Of a stretch of DNA of 64,000 nucleotides, positions 43,608 through 53,366 are shown in pieces. Location: contig CADEFM010000009.1 in NCBI GenBank assembly GCA_902826605.1, positions 62,001 through 126,000 on the forward strand, in the 5' to 3' direction. The notes below the pieces were generated by a model. That model did no database searches. It worked only from the letters and a program-made list of their open reading frames with translations, and was not told where the DNA came from. Positions within the stretch are counted from its first letter, which is position 1. Each line of letters starts with the position of its first letter. This stretch comes from an uncultured Acidobacteriota bacterium (GTDB lineage Bacteria > Acidobacteriota > Terriglobia > Bryobacterales > Bryobacteraceae). The translations under genes were made by a program, and so were the position numbers.

Positions 43608-44530
43608 GCGCAGACCCCATCATCCGCGCCGAGAACCTGACACGCACGTTCGGTGCGATGACAGCGCTCGATCACTTGAATCTGGAAGTGGCGGCGGGTG
43701 AGATCTTTGCACTAGTAGGCCCGGACGGCGCGGGGAAAACCACCACCTTGCGGCTGCTATGCGGTCTGATGAATCCCACGGAAGGACGCGCCACGGTCGC
43801 CGGTCACGACATGAGCAAGAATGTCGATGCCGTCAAAGATCAGATCGGCTACATGGCACAGAAGTTTGGCCTGTACACGGATCTGACGGTGCGGGAAAAC
43901 ATGGCGTTTTACGCGGACCTGTTCGGCATCGTAGGTCAGGAGCGCACGACTCTGAGCGAACGCCTGATGCGCATGACGCGCATGGCGCCCTTTGTGGACC
44001 GTCCAGCTGGAAAGCTCTCCGGCGGAATGAAACAGAAACTGGCACTCATGTGCACGCTGCTGCACAAGCCTCGCGTGTTGTTTCTCGACGAGCCGACGAA
44101 TGGGGTCGATCCCGTGTCGCGCCGCGATTTTTGGGCGATCTTGTACACGTTGGTGCAGGACGGACTTACGGTATTCCTGGCGACCGCGTATTTGGATGAA
44201 GCCGAACGAGCGAATCAGGTGGCTTTTCTGCACATGGGGCGCCTGATTCAATGCGCGTCGCCCGCGGAGCTGAAGCGCGATTTGCCGGAGGCGTGCTTTC
44301 GTGTGAGCTCGCGCGATAGCCGCAAGACGCGCCTGGCGCTGGAAACCCAGCCCGGAGTGCTGACCGTGCAACCGATGGGCACGGAACTGCACTTGTTCGT
44401 GGACCTTGGCGTCACGTCGCCCGAAAAGCTGGGTGCCGTCGCGGAGTTCGAGCATCAGCGAATCCAGCCATCGCTCGAGGATGTGTTTATCGCGCTGATG
44501 CGCAAGCAGGAGGTGGCCCGTGCTGCCTAA
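43604..44530 (+). CDS. ABC transporter ATPase 1, YbhF N-half-like
   Basis: A 308-residue ABC ATPase with a Walker A of GPDGAGKTT (Asp in place of the usual Asn), Q-loop MAQKFGLYTDLTV, signature LSGGMKQKLALM, and Walker B RVLFLDEPTNGVDP. The H-loop region reads LATAYLDEAERA, where histidine is usual in TTHYMDEA; the switch histidine is thus replaced, so catalysis may depend on the partner ATPase. The GTG start overlaps the adaptor gene; the end overlaps the second ATPase by 11 bases. Confidence 0.92.
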   Translation: MSADPIIRAENLTRTFGAMTALDHLNLEVAAGEIFALVGPDGAGKTTTLRLLCGLMNPTEGRATVAGHDMSKNVDAVKDQIGYMAQKFGLYTDLTVRENMAFYADLFGIVGQERTTLSERLMRMTRMAPFVDRPAGKLSGGMKQKLALMCTLLHKPRVLFLDEPTNGVDPVSRRDFWAILYTLVQDGLTVFLATAYLDEAERANQVAFLHMGRLIQCASPAELKRDLPEACFRVSSRDSRKTRLALETQPGVLTVQPMGTELHLFVDLGVTSPEKLGAVAEFEHQRIQPSLEDVFIALMRKQEVARAA

Positions 44531-45473
44531 CGCGAATACCCAGGCCGTCTCACTCCACAACTTGGTGAAGCGGTTCGGCGATTTCACAGCGGTCGACCGC
44601 GTGACGCTAGACGTGGGGCGCGGCGAAATCTTCGGTTTTCTTGGTCCGAACGGGGCCGGTAAATCCACCACCATCCGAATCCTGTGCGGACTGCTCGCGC
44701 CGACGTCGGGCAGCGCGAAAGTCGCCGGCTTCGACGTCGCCACGCAGTCGGAAGAAATCAAGAAGCGCATCGGCTACATGTCGCAGAAGTTCTCGCTATA
44801 CGACGACCTCTCCGTGAAAGAAAATATTGAATTCTTTGCGGGTGTTTATGGCGTGTCGCCGGGGACATTCCCCGCGCGCCTGGATTTCGTGCTGAAGATG
44901 GCGAACCTGGAAGACAAGGTGGAAACGCTTACGCGCCTGCTCTCCGGCGGCTGGAAGCAGCGGCTGGCGCTCGGGTGCGCGATCTTACACGAACCGGCCA
45001 TTCTATTTCTAGACGAACCTACCAGCGGCGTTGATCCCATCGCACGGCGCAGCTTTTGGGAGCTGATCTATCAGCTTTCAGAGACCGGCCATACGATTTT
45101 CGTCACCACTCACTACATGGATGAAGCGGAATACTGTCACCGCATCGCTCTCATGTACGGTGGCCGCACCATCGCCGTGGGATCGCCGGATCAGTTGAAG
45201 ACTTCGCTCGGCGACGAGCATTTACTCAACGTGGAAACTTCGGATCTGCTGAAAAGCCTGGCCCTGCTGGCGGGGCACCCCGGGATTCTGGACGTAGCCG
45301 TTTTCGGCGGCGGGCTGCACGTGAAGGTGGCCGACCCCGGGAGCGGAATAGCAGAGATTCGCAACGTGCTCGGACAGGCCAAGGTCCAGATTCGCACGCT
45401 GGAGCAGATCACCCCTTCCATGGAGGACGTTTTCGTCAGCCTGATTGAACGGGAAGAAAAGGCGGCGGCATGA
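44520..45473 (+). CDS. ABC transporter ATPase 2, YbhF C-half-like
   Basis: A 317-residue ABC ATPase with canonical motifs: GPNGAGKSTT (Walker A), MSQKFSLYDDLSV (Q-loop), LSGGWKQRLALG (signature), LFLDEPTSGVDP (Walker B) and TTHYMDEAEYCH (H-loop with histidine). The GTG start at 44520 has AGGAGG six bases upstream. In E. coli the two ATPase halves are fused in YbhF; here they are separate overlapping genes. Confidence 0.93.
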   Translation: MLPNANTQAVSLHNLVKRFGDFTAVDRVTLDVGRGEIFGFLGPNGAGKSTTIRILCGLLAPTSGSAKVAGFDVATQSEEIKKRIGYMSQKFSLYDDLSVKENIEFFAGVYGVSPGTFPARLDFVLKMANLEDKVETLTRLLSGGWKQRLALGCAILHEPAILFLDEPTSGVDPIARRSFWELIYQLSETGHTIFVTTHYMDEAEYCHRIALMYGGRTIAVGSPDQLKTSLGDEHLLNVETSDLLKSLALLAGHPGILDVAVFGGGLHVKVADPGSGIAEIRNVLGQAKVQIRTLEQITPSMEDVFVSLIEREEKAAA

Positions 45474-46603
45474 GCTGGAGGCGGCTGCGCGCGATCGCGC
45501 GAAAAGAAATACTGCACGTCATTCGCGATTCGCGCAGCTTGGCTTCAGCGATTGCAATTCCTCTGTTGATGCTTTTGATTTTTGGATACGCGCTGAGTCT
45601 GGACGTGGACCGCATTCCCACCATCGTCTACGATCAGGATCATAGTCCGCAGAGCCGTGAACTAATCGATCAATTTCGCGGATCGCGCTATTTCGCGATC
45701 GTCGGCGAAGCTCAGGGTTACGGCCCCGTTGAACGCGCGATGGACACCGGGCAAGCGCTGCTGGGCGTGGTGATTCCGCCGAGCTATTCGCGCGACCTGC
45801 TCTCCGGAGGGAAAGCGAATGTCCAACTTCTATTGGACGGAAGCGATTCGAATACGGCCTCCATCGCGCGGGGCTACGCCGAGGGCGTCATGCTTTCCTA
45901 CGGGGGCCGTGTCCGCCTGGAAGCGCAGATGCAACGCGCGGGAAAAATTCCACAAGCGGGAGTCGGAATGCAGGCACGTGTCTGGTACAACCCGGACATG
46001 CTTTCGCGCAACTTCATCGTGCCCGGGTTGATCGCGGTAATCATGATGATCATCACCGGAAATTTGAGCTCTCTCACCGTAGCGCGGGAATGGGAAAACG
46101 GGACAATGGAACAGCTACTTTCGACGCCGGTTCGTCCGGCGGAGATCGTACTAGGGAAACTGAGCGCCTACTTCCTGGTAGGCCTGATCGACATGGCGAT
46201 CTGTGTCCTCTTTGGCATTTTCGTGTTCGGCGTTCCTTTCAAGGGAAGTCTGATCTTCCTGATCGTTTCCGCCTGCATCTTCCTGTTCGGGGCGCTTGCG
46301 ACAGGCATCTTGATTTCGGCGGCAAACCGCACTCAACTGCTGGCCTATCAAATGGGTACGCTGGCGACATTTCTCCCAGGGTTCCTGCTATCGGGATTCA
46401 TTTATTCCATCAGCAGTATGCCGCGCGTGATTCAAGCGATTTCTCTGTTGGTTCCGGCACGGTATTTCATCAACATCGTCAAGGGTATTTTCTTGAAGGG
46501 CACGGGCCTCTCCATTCTATGGATGGATTTCCTGCTGCTCTGCGGCTATGGTGCGCTCATATTCTACTTCGCCGCGCGTAAGCTGCGGGCAAAGGTTGCA
46601 TAA
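45470..46603 (+). CDS. ABC-2-type permease, YbhS-like
   Basis: A 377-residue ABC-2 permease with an N-terminal membrane helix (SLASAIAIPLLMLLIFGYAL), a large extracytoplasmic loop (residues ~45-170) and five C-terminal helices. The family motif WENGTMEQLLSTPVRPAEI before the second helix is clear. It pairs with the following permease to form the membrane channel. It overlaps the ATPase gene by four bases. Confidence 0.93.
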   Translation: MSWRRLRAIARKEILHVIRDSRSLASAIAIPLLMLLIFGYALSLDVDRIPTIVYDQDHSPQSRELIDQFRGSRYFAIVGEAQGYGPVERAMDTGQALLGVVIPPSYSRDLLSGGKANVQLLLDGSDSNTASIARGYAEGVMLSYGGRVRLEAQMQRAGKIPQAGVGMQARVWYNPDMLSRNFIVPGLIAVIMMIITGNLSSLTVAREWENGTMEQLLSTPVRPAEIVLGKLSAYFLVGLIDMAICVLFGIFVFGVPFKGSLIFLIVSACIFLFGALATGILISAANRTQLLAYQMGTLATFLPGFLLSGFIYSISSMPRVIQAISLLVPARYFINIVKGIFLKGTGLSILWMDFLLLCGYGALIFYFAARKLRAKVA

Positions 46604-46605
46604 CC

Positions 46606-47763
46606 ATGTGGCAACGACTCCGCTCCATCATCCGAAAAGAATTCATTCAGGCGTTGCGCGATCCGCGCATGCGCGGAATGCTCTTCATCCCTCCACTGGT
46701 TCAATTGTTGGTGTTTGGGTACGCCGTCAACCTGGACGTGGATACGGCCAAGATTGGATGGATGGATCAGGACCGCACTCCTGAAAGCCGGACGCTACAT
46801 TCGTACTTCAGCGGCTCCGGCCACTTCGAAATCATCGCAACGCCAGAGAATGAGCGAGAGATGCAATCTCTGCTGGACCACGGTCAGGTGGAAGGCGTCG
46901 TGCGCGTACTTCCGGGTTTCGGCCGTGACGTGGAACGCGGCAGACATACAGACGTTCAGGTATTGCTGGATGGCACAAACTCCAATACCGCGTCGATCAT
47001 TTCCGCGTTTGCGTCCCAGACCATCGCTCGCTATTCGCAGGAGGCTTCCGGAGGACAGCAGCGCTCACGATTGGTGACGGGAACGATTGCCGCCGGCGGT
47101 CCAGTTTCCATGCCAGTGCCGGAAATCATTTCAAACACCCGAGTATGGTTCAATCCCGATCTCAAGAGCCGTAATTACTTCATTCCCGGAGTGGTCGTGA
47201 ACATCATCACGCTGGTTACGCTGTCGCTTACGGCGATGGCCATTGTGCGCGAGAAGGAGATTGGCACTATGGAACAACTGATGGTTACGCCCATCCGGCC
47301 CGTGGAGTTGATTCTGGGTAAGACGCTGCCGTTCGTTGTGGTGGGCTACTGGGATCTGGTGCTGGTGGTCTCGGCGGCTTTGCTGATTTTCCACGTTCCG
47401 TTTAACGGCAGTTTTCTTCTGCTTCTATTCGCGGCCTTTGTGTTCCTAATGACTACTTTGGGCGCAGGTTTGTTTATATCCACCATTTCGCGCACGCAAC
47501 AGCAGGCGATGATGGCCACCACACTTTTTTTCCAACCTTTTTTCATGCTGAGCGGATTTTCCTTCCCGATTCGCAATATGCCGGAAGCGGTGCAATGGCT
47601 GACGTATATCAATCCGGTACGGTATTTCATGGAAATCGTAAGGGGAATTTTTCTGCAAGGCGCAGGAATGGACGTGCTGTGGCCGCAGGTGGCGGCGCTG
47701 GCGGTCTTCGGCGTCGTGATCTTGTGGCTGAGCGTGCGCCGCTTCCGCAAGCAGATTGAATAG
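46606..47763 (+). CDS. ABC-2-type permease, YbhR-like
   Basis: A 385-residue paralogue of the preceding permease with the same layout: N-terminal helix (GMLFIPPLVQLLVFGYAVNL), a large external loop and five C-terminal helices, with REKEIGTMEQLMVTPIRPVE as the family motif. It begins two bases after the previous gene and is the last gene of the pump operon. Likely substrates are hydrophobic drugs or lipids by analogy with YbhGFSR; none is proven. Confidence 0.93.
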   Translation: MWQRLRSIIRKEFIQALRDPRMRGMLFIPPLVQLLVFGYAVNLDVDTAKIGWMDQDRTPESRTLHSYFSGSGHFEIIATPENEREMQSLLDHGQVEGVVRVLPGFGRDVERGRHTDVQVLLDGTNSNTASIISAFASQTIARYSQEASGGQQRSRLVTGTIAAGGPVSMPVPEIISNTRVWFNPDLKSRNYFIPGVVVNIITLVTLSLTAMAIVREKEIGTMEQLMVTPIRPVELILGKTLPFVVVGYWDLVLVVSAALLIFHVPFNGSFLLLLFAAFVFLMTTLGAGLFISTISRTQQQAMMATTLFFQPFFMLSGFSFPIRNMPEAVQWLTYINPVRYFMEIVRGIFLQGAGMDVLWPQVAALAVFGVVILWLSVRRFRKQIE

Positions 47764-47862
47764 CAGGCCGACGCTCTCGTCCGCGTTACGAAGCTCCACT
47801 TTCACGAATCTGGTACTATTTGGTCATATGATGACTTGTTTGCTCGGTGGATTGACCGCTCG

Positions 47863-48468
47863 ATGAATCCCAGAGGTTTTCCACCCCGGCGGCCGAGAAT
47901 CCGGGAAAACGTGAATGAAGCGATCCGCGCACGAGAAGTTCGGGCGGTATTTCCAGACGGCTCGGTTGAGATCATGCCTACCATGGCTGCGGTTCGCAAA
48001 GCCCAGGATATGGGGCTGGACCTGATCCTGATCGCCGCCACTGCCGAGCCCCCCGTGGCCAAGGCCATGGATTACGGCCAGTGGCAATACGAAAACAAGA
48101 AAAAGCAGCACGAAGCCAAGCGGAAGCAGCACATCATTCAGGTGAAGGAACTGAAGTTTCGCCCCAACACCGACGACCACGATTACGATTTCAAACGCAA
48201 CCACGCCATCCGGTTTCTGCAGGAAGGCAACCGCGTGAAAGCCGTTGTGCAGTTCCGGGGACGCGAGATCGCACACACGGATCTTGGCCGGAATCTACTG
48301 CTGCGCTTCGCTCAGGATCTGACGCAATACGGCGCCGTGGAAGGCCAGCCCCGTCTGGAAGGCCGCAACGCCCACGTGATCATCAGCCCTGTGAAGACCA
48401 CAGTGGCCCATCCGCCCAAAGAGGCGAAGCCAAAGCCGCCGGAAAACACCGGCGTGGCTCCGCAGTAG
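47863..48468 (+). CDS. infC: Translation initiation factor IF-3
   Basis: IF-3 binds the 30S subunit and discriminates initiator tRNA and start codons. The 201-residue product has the N-domain motif VNEAIRAREVRAVFPDGS, a lysine-rich linker (YENKKKQHEAKRKQH), and a C-domain with VKELKFRPNTDDHDY and VQFRGREIAHTDLG. A proline- and lysine-rich tail of ~20 residues extends the C terminus. ATG 47863 is chosen over TTG 47836. The usual partners rpmI and rplT do not follow; the next gene is the convergent obgE, 11 bases on. Confidence 0.95.
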   Translation: MNPRGFPPRRPRIRENVNEAIRAREVRAVFPDGSVEIMPTMAAVRKAQDMGLDLILIAATAEPPVAKAMDYGQWQYENKKKQHEAKRKQHIIQVKELKFRPNTDDHDYDFKRNHAIRFLQEGNRVKAVVQFRGREIAHTDLGRNLLLRFAQDLTQYGAVEGQPRLEGRNAHVIISPVKTTVAHPPKEAKPKPPENTGVAPQ

Positions 48469-48479
48469 GCCGGCGGGCT

Positions 48480-49478
48480 CTAGTCGGCGACCAGGACCGC
48501 TTCGCCCATGGCGCGTTTCAGCGCGTCAATTCCTTCACCCGTCACCGCTGAAATTTCGAAGAACGCCATGCCGCGTTTCTTCGCCAGTTTTTCCAGGGCC
48601 TTGAGACGTTTGGGATCTTGTGCGACGTCGAGCTTCGTGGCGGCCACGATCATCGGTTTCTTTATTAAATCTTCGGAGAAGCCCGCCAGTTCGCCCAAAA
48701 TGATTTCGAAGTCGTGCGCCGGGTCGCGACCCGTATCGGACGCGTCCACTAAGTGCACCAGCAAGCGCGTGCGCTCGATGTGCTTTAGGAACTGCACGCC
48801 CAGGCCGTGGCCAAGGTGCGCCCCTTCAATTAGACCGGGGATATCGGCCACCACGAACGTATGTTCGTCGTCGATGCGCACGACGCCAAGATTTGGTTCC
48901 AGGGTGGTGAAAGGGTAGTCGGCAATCTTTGGCTTCGCAGCGGAAATTCGCGAAATCAGCGTGGACTTCCCGGCATTCGGGAATCCGACCAATCCCACGT
49001 CGGCCAAGAGCTTGAGCCTTAATTGCAGCCGTCTTTCCTCGCCGGGCTTTCCATCTTCATGTTCCGTTGGGGCCTGATGTGTGGAAGTGGTGAAGCGTGC
49101 GTTGCCGCGTCCGCCGCGTCCGCCTTTGGCCACCAGGAAGCGGTCGCCGGGCGTTGTGAAATCGTGCAGTAACTCATTGGTGGCGGCGTCGTAAACCATC
49201 GTGCCCACGGGAGTGGCAACCTCAACCGATTTGCCTTCACGGCCGGTGCGGTCACTGCCCTCTCCATGGCGGCCGCGCTCCGCTTTATGTTCGGGGTTAT
49301 AACGAAGATGGAGAAGCGTGTTGTGATGCTGGCTCGCCACTAAGACGACGTCTCCGCCGTGGCCGCCGTCGCCACCGCTGGGCCCGCCACGCGGGACGAA
49401 TTTCTCGCGGCGGAAGGCTAGACAGCCGTTGCCCCCGTCGCCGGCCTTTACCGTGATGATGACTTCGTCGATGAACAC
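48480..49478 (-). CDS. obgE: Obg-family ribosome-associated GTPase
   Basis: A 332-residue Obg GTPase involved in 50S assembly and stress control. The glycine-rich Obg fold is at the N terminus ([17 protein letters not shown]), followed by the GTPase domain with [14 protein letters not shown] (G1), [16 protein letters not shown] (G3) and ATKLD (G4). The C-terminal OCT domain is absent, as in many relatives. The GTG at 49478 is chosen because the protein then begins [15 protein letters not shown]; the frame is open to 49532. It is the third gene of rplU-rpmA-obgE. Confidence 0.95.
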   Translation of the reverse strand: MFIDEVIITVKAGDGGNGCLAFRREKFVPRGGPSGGDGGHGGDVVLVASQHHNTLLHLRYNPEHKAERGRHGEGSDRTGREGKSVEVATPVGTMVYDAATNELLHDFTTPGDRFLVAKGGRGGRGNARFTTSTHQAPTEHEDGKPGEERRLQLRLKLLADVGLVGFPNAGKSTLISRISAAKPKIADYPFTTLEPNLGVVRIDDEHTFVVADIPGLIEGAHLGHGLGVQFLKHIERTRLLVHLVDASDTGRDPAHDFEIILGELAGFSEDLIKKPMIVAATKLDVAQDPKRLKALEKLAKKRGMAFFEISAVTGEGIDALKRAMGEAVLVAD

Positions 49479-49568
49479 TTGAGAACTTCCCGACCCCAAA
49501 AACAGAAATGGCCAGAGGACGGTTCCAGCCACCTGCGCTGGCCGATTAGCCCCTGGCCTATGCCTCTA

Positions 49569-49826
49569 TTAGTCCGTTACGCGGATGTTGACGAACTTGC
49601 CCATGCGGCCACGGTCGCGGAATTCGATTACGCCGCTGATCTTGGCGAACAGCGTGTCGTCTTTTCCGATGCCCACGTTGAGACCGGGCTTAATACGAGA
49701 TCCGCGCTGCCGTACGATGATGGAGCCGCCCGGGACCACCTGCCCGCCGAAGGCCTTCACGCCCAGACGCTGGGAATTCGAATCGCGCCCGTTTTTAGAA
49801 CTGCCTAAGCCTTTTTTGTGCGCCAT
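49569..49826 (-). CDS. rpmA: 50S ribosomal protein L27
   Basis: An 85-residue L27 with the conserved N terminus [20 protein letters not shown] and the [16 protein letters not shown] core. L27 sits at the peptidyl-transferase centre. Its ATG overlaps the rplU stop by one base (TAATG), giving translational coupling. There is no N-terminal extension to be cleaved, unlike in Firmicutes. Confidence 0.97.
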   Translation of the reverse strand: MAHKKGLGSSKNGRDSNSQRLGVKAFGGQVVPGGSIIVRQRGSRIKPGLNVGIGKDDTLFAKISGVIEFRDRGRMGKFVNIRVTD

Positions 49827-50125
49827 TACGCAATCTCCTTGATCTCGACGCGTGTGAAATTCTGGCGATGTCCAATTGTGCGTTTGTACTGCTTCTTGCG
49901 CTTGAATTTGAAGACGATGGTCTTCTCGCCACGTCCGTGAGCGGCGATCGCGCCCAGCACCTTGACACCGGGTGCGGGAGAAGTGACCTGATCGCCATCC
50001 ACTACCGCCAGGACGCGGTCGAATTCTACCGCCGAGCCCGCATCGCCCTGAAGCGTCTCAATCTCTACCGTCTCACCGGGCGTGACGCGGTACTGTTTGC
50101 CGCCTGTTTCTATGACTGCGTACAT
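49826..50125 (-). CDS. rplU: 50S ribosomal protein L21
   Basis: A 99-residue L21 starting [20 protein letters not shown], with the C-terminal [19 protein letters not shown] motif. It is the first gene of rplU-rpmA-obgE, the standard order. The frame is open upstream to 50182, but ATG 50125 is the family start. The promoter should lie in 50126-50235, downstream of the 3' end of the DUF1501 gene. Confidence 0.97.
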   Translation of the reverse strand: MYAVIETGGKQYRVTPGETVEIETLQGDAGSAVEFDRVLAVVDGDQVTSPAPGVKVLGAIAAHGRGEKTIVFKFKRKKQYKRTIGHRQNFTRVEIKEIA

Positions 50126-50235
50126 ACGAATTTTCTCTTCTCTTAAGCCGGAAGTTGGTGGTCTGCCCTCACTCGCGCGCATACGGCCGGGCGGTTGGGG
50201 GCGGAGGCCGGAATCTTTAGGGTACTACAAAAAAG

Positions 50236-51543
50236 CTACCCCCACAAATCCTGGACCGGAGCATACTCCTGCCGGTCTGAGCCCGGTACGTACAAATATC
50301 TTCCGCCCAGTGCCGGATTCACAATCGCCTTGGTCCAGTCGATTCCCAAAGCCCAATATAGGGTGGCTTCCAGATCTTCATGGCGGATTTCGCGGTCGAG
50401 ACGCCAACCCGACTCCCGCATTCTTCCGCCAGTATCATCCGTGCTGCCCATGGCGCGTCCACCGCGGATACCGCCTCCTGCTACCAGGGCGGATTGCAGC
50501 AGCCAATGATCGCGCCCCTGGGCGGGACTCAACGGGCCGACGGTGCGGCCAAACTCGCCGATCGCAAGCACCAAGGTGTCATTCAGAACGCCTGAGGTCT
50601 TCAAATCCAAGATCAGGTTGCTCAAGCCGGAATCGAGCTGCCGGGCCATCGATGTGGGATTCGCGGCATCCAGCGCTCCCGGCGCGTAGATGTTACCGTG
50701 GTGATCCCAATCGCCAAAATTGATTTGAATAAAGCGCGGGCCCAGCTTGCTGGACAACAAATTTCTGGCGACTGCGCAGGCGTTGCCAAACGCTGATCGG
50801 CCGTAGCGTTCCTGATCTGCAGGCGGGATCGTGAAAGCAGCGTCGATTTTCGAGTTGAATAGCAAGCTCTGCGCGCTCTTTTGATAGCTAGCCTCCGTCT
50901 CGATTACCTGCCGAGTATCGGGAGTCTCCATGCGCGCAAGCAGGGCCGCGCGCCGTGTGTAGCGTCCTTTGCCTTCCGGATGCATAGTAATCGCCAATCC
51001 GTCGCCTTTGGTCTGGCTCACCAAAAACGGTGCGTTGGAGGCGGGCAGAAATCCTTCTCCAGGAATGCTGCCCGCCACCGCGTTGAGACATGCGTATGCA
51101 GGTAACGGTGCATCCGGATTTTGCGGCGCGAGTTCAGAGGCGATGACGGAGCCGATATGCGGGCTCAAGCGGGCGTCAGGAGTCGCTGGATTTCTCCCGA
51201 TTTGCAGCCACTGGCGGGCGAGGGTATGTTCCTCAGCCCAGGCGCGCACCGATCTTACCAGAACGATATCATCGAGCCGTTGCGATAACACTGGCATCAG
51301 CCCCCGCGGGAACTGCACTCCGCGAAAGGGCGTAGGGTCGAAATTTCGCGGCGTCCATGAGCCCACCTTGAGATCAAATGTGTCCACCTGACTGATACCG
51401 CCCGAGAGAAACACGAAAACAATATTTTTCACGGCGGGCCTGACACGCGACTGCTGCGCGGTAACGCGCGGAATCAGGAAATAGCCGCCCACCGCCGAGC
51501 CCAGGTGACGAAAAAGCAACCGGCGGTGGAGCTTGGGAGTCAT
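50236..51543 (-). CDS. DUF1501 protein with twin-arginine-like signal
   Basis: A 435-residue member of DUF1501, a family of the alkaline-phosphatase/sulfatase superfamily found mostly in Planctomycetes and Acidobacteria. The N terminus KLHRRLLFRHLGSAVGGYFL has an RR pair before a hydrophobic segment. Family motifs include NIVFVFLSGGISQVDTFD and later NDTLVLAIGEFGRTV and GRDHWLLQSALVAGG. The start, ATG 51543, overlaps the upstream stop by one base, fixing the start. The function of the family is unknown. Confidence 0.9.
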   Translation of the reverse strand: MTPKLHRRLLFRHLGSAVGGYFLIPRVTAQQSRVRPAVKNIVFVFLSGGISQVDTFDLKVGSWTPRNFDPTPFRGVQFPRGLMPVLSQRLDDIVLVRSVRAWAEEHTLARQWLQIGRNPATPDARLSPHIGSVIASELAPQNPDAPLPAYACLNAVAGSIPGEGFLPASNAPFLVSQTKGDGLAITMHPEGKGRYTRRAALLARMETPDTRQVIETEASYQKSAQSLLFNSKIDAAFTIPPADQERYGRSAFGNACAVARNLLSSKLGPRFIQINFGDWDHHGNIYAPGALDAANPTSMARQLDSGLSNLILDLKTSGVLNDTLVLAIGEFGRTVGPLSPAQGRDHWLLQSALVAGGGIRGGRAMGSTDDTGGRMRESGWRLDREIRHEDLEATLYWALGIDWTKAIVNPALGGRYLYVPGSDRQEYAPVQDLWG

Positions 51544-53246
51544 TAGGGGTTCACGATAAACTCTAGTTTGTTGACGCACGCCCACGCGAGATCCTCGATC
51601 GCTTCGCGCTTTCCCCGAGCGGATTTCTTGAGCGATTCAACGGCTGCGGCCAATTCCACCTGGTTGGGCGGCCGCGAGAGAAACGTGAGAAAGAGAAAAC
51701 TGGCGATGTCTTCGTCCCGCTTCAACGCTGCCGCGCGTTGGAGCGTGGGAGACGACTCCATCCGCAATCGATTGTTCACGAATGGGCTATTCATCAAGTA
51801 CAGTTGCTGACGCGTCGAACCCGATTCGCTGCGTGGTTGAAGGCTGCGATCACCGGGGAAGAAAGCATCGAAAAATTCAGCTTCGGGCGGTTCCATCTCA
51901 TCGCCGCTCAGCGGCCCCGGAAACTGGTTGGCCCAGTGCACTCGCTCCGGCAAATATCCCGCAGTCGTCCGAATGCGGTATGCCGGCAATACACCGGTCG
52001 CGATCACCACTGCGTCGTGAATCGCTTCCGCTTCCATACGGCGCGCGCGATGGCGCACGTAAAGGCGCTCGTACTCAGGACGCCATGCGCCGGAATACTC
52101 CGAATTCAACTGATAGGTGGATGACAACGCTATTAGCCGTAGAAACGCCCGCAAATCGAAGTTCATTTCCACCAGTCGCGCGGCCAGCTTATCGAGAAGC
52201 TTGGGATGCGAAGCTTGCAGCGCCCATGGACTCGGAGGCGGCTTCGCGGGGTCCAGGCGGTCCGGATCGAGCGCATCTACCGGCTCCACTAAAGCCGTGC
52301 CCATCATTTGGAGCCACAACCGGTTGGCGAAATTGCGCGCGAACATGGGATCTCGCACCATATCCTGCGCGAACTCACGACGCCAGTTTTCGTATTTGGG
52401 CAATTCACCCCCTGTGCGATAAGCCGGCGGGACTATTGCGGCGCCGCCTACGGGCGCGCGTGCCGGGCGATTGCCGTAACCCGTGTTCAGACGATACGCA
52501 CCAGACGTCGAATCAGAGACGATGTTGCTGTCGAAATAATTGTTCGCTGTGCCGATGCGCTGGTAAGCAACGCGCGTGAAGAAAGCCGACATTTTCCATG
52601 CATCGAGCCGCGTGGAGCGCGAGGCCCATAGGCTAAGCGCATCCAGATGCCCGCGCCCGTCGTGGCACAACAGGCAATCGTAGTGACCCATGCCCAAAAA
52701 CGTGGAAGCCGTGCGCGCGAAAATGGCGTCGGCGAGGTCTTGTGGAGGGCCGCTTGGGATTTGCACTAAAGTGAAGTTCACCGCGCCCGCGGCATCGTCA
52801 TAATTGTTCCCCTGGCTTGCGACGATGCCGGCGGCGAGATCGGACAAGGGCATCCTGCTGCGGACAGCATTGCGTATCCAGTTGTAAAATGCGTTACGCC
52901 CTGTGTACCCGCGCTGGACGTTGTGCGAGACGCGCCCCAGATCGGCAAACCACTGTGCCCACCGGTCCGCGAACCATTCGGATTCCAGGAGCTTGTCCAC
53001 AACGTCCCCGCGTTTCGAAGGACTGGAACTGCCAAGGAAAGCGCGGGCTTCTTCGGGTGTTGGGATGCGACCGGTCAGATCCAAGTAAATGCGGCGAAGG
53101 AATTGAGCGTCCGTCGAGCGAGGGGCGGGCTTTGCGTTAGCGCTCTTCCATGCCGCCTGGATTTCCTCGTCGATGAAGTTGGTCGGCTGCGCTGGGGCGG
53201 CCAGAGCAAGCAATACCCATCCCACCGCCAGCCGCAAACTGGACAT
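51543..53246 (-). CDS. DUF1549/DUF1553 secreted protein
   Basis: A 567-residue protein with a signal peptide (SLRLAVGWVLLALAAPAQ), a DUF1549 domain (RRIYLDLTGRIPTPEEARAF; LLESEWFADRWAQWFADLGR) and a C-terminal DUF1553 domain (RVHWANQFPGPLSGDEMEPP; FLFLTFLSRPPN). The motif YDCLLCHDGRGH resembles a haem-c-like CxxCH, since it reads C-L-L-C-H, so one haem may be bound. It is paired with the DUF1501 gene as in many relatives; the pair is uncharacterised. Confidence 0.9.
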   Translation of the reverse strand: MSSLRLAVGWVLLALAAPAQPTNFIDEEIQAAWKSANAKPAPRSTDAQFLRRIYLDLTGRIPTPEEARAFLGSSSPSKRGDVVDKLLESEWFADRWAQWFADLGRVSHNVQRGYTGRNAFYNWIRNAVRSRMPLSDLAAGIVASQGNNYDDAAGAVNFTLVQIPSGPPQDLADAIFARTASTFLGMGHYDCLLCHDGRGHLDALSLWASRSTRLDAWKMSAFFTRVAYQRIGTANNYFDSNIVSDSTSGAYRLNTGYGNRPARAPVGGAAIVPPAYRTGGELPKYENWRREFAQDMVRDPMFARNFANRLWLQMMGTALVEPVDALDPDRLDPAKPPPSPWALQASHPKLLDKLAARLVEMNFDLRAFLRLIALSSTYQLNSEYSGAWRPEYERLYVRHRARRMEAEAIHDAVVIATGVLPAYRIRTTAGYLPERVHWANQFPGPLSGDEMEPPEAEFFDAFFPGDRSLQPRSESGSTRQQLYLMNSPFVNNRLRMESSPTLQRAAALKRDEDIASFLFLTFLSRPPNQVELAAAVESLKKSARGKREAIEDLAWACVNKLEFIVNP

Positions 53247-53366
53247 GCCTTCAGTTTAGCGGCAACCAAACCCCATTAGTGAGAATTAGCGAGACGAATC
53301 GTGTCTCCGCGCAGATTTCCAATCCGTGTGTCACACTTGAATTTAGCTCCCCTTTTACACTCACAC

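Noticed and set aside
43757..44770. A 337-codon open frame on the minus strand opposite the two ABC ATPase genes
   Set aside because: It lies wholly antisense to genes with complete ABC motifs, has no recognisable domain and a composition rich in His, Arg and Gln, as expected for a shadow frame in GC-rich DNA.
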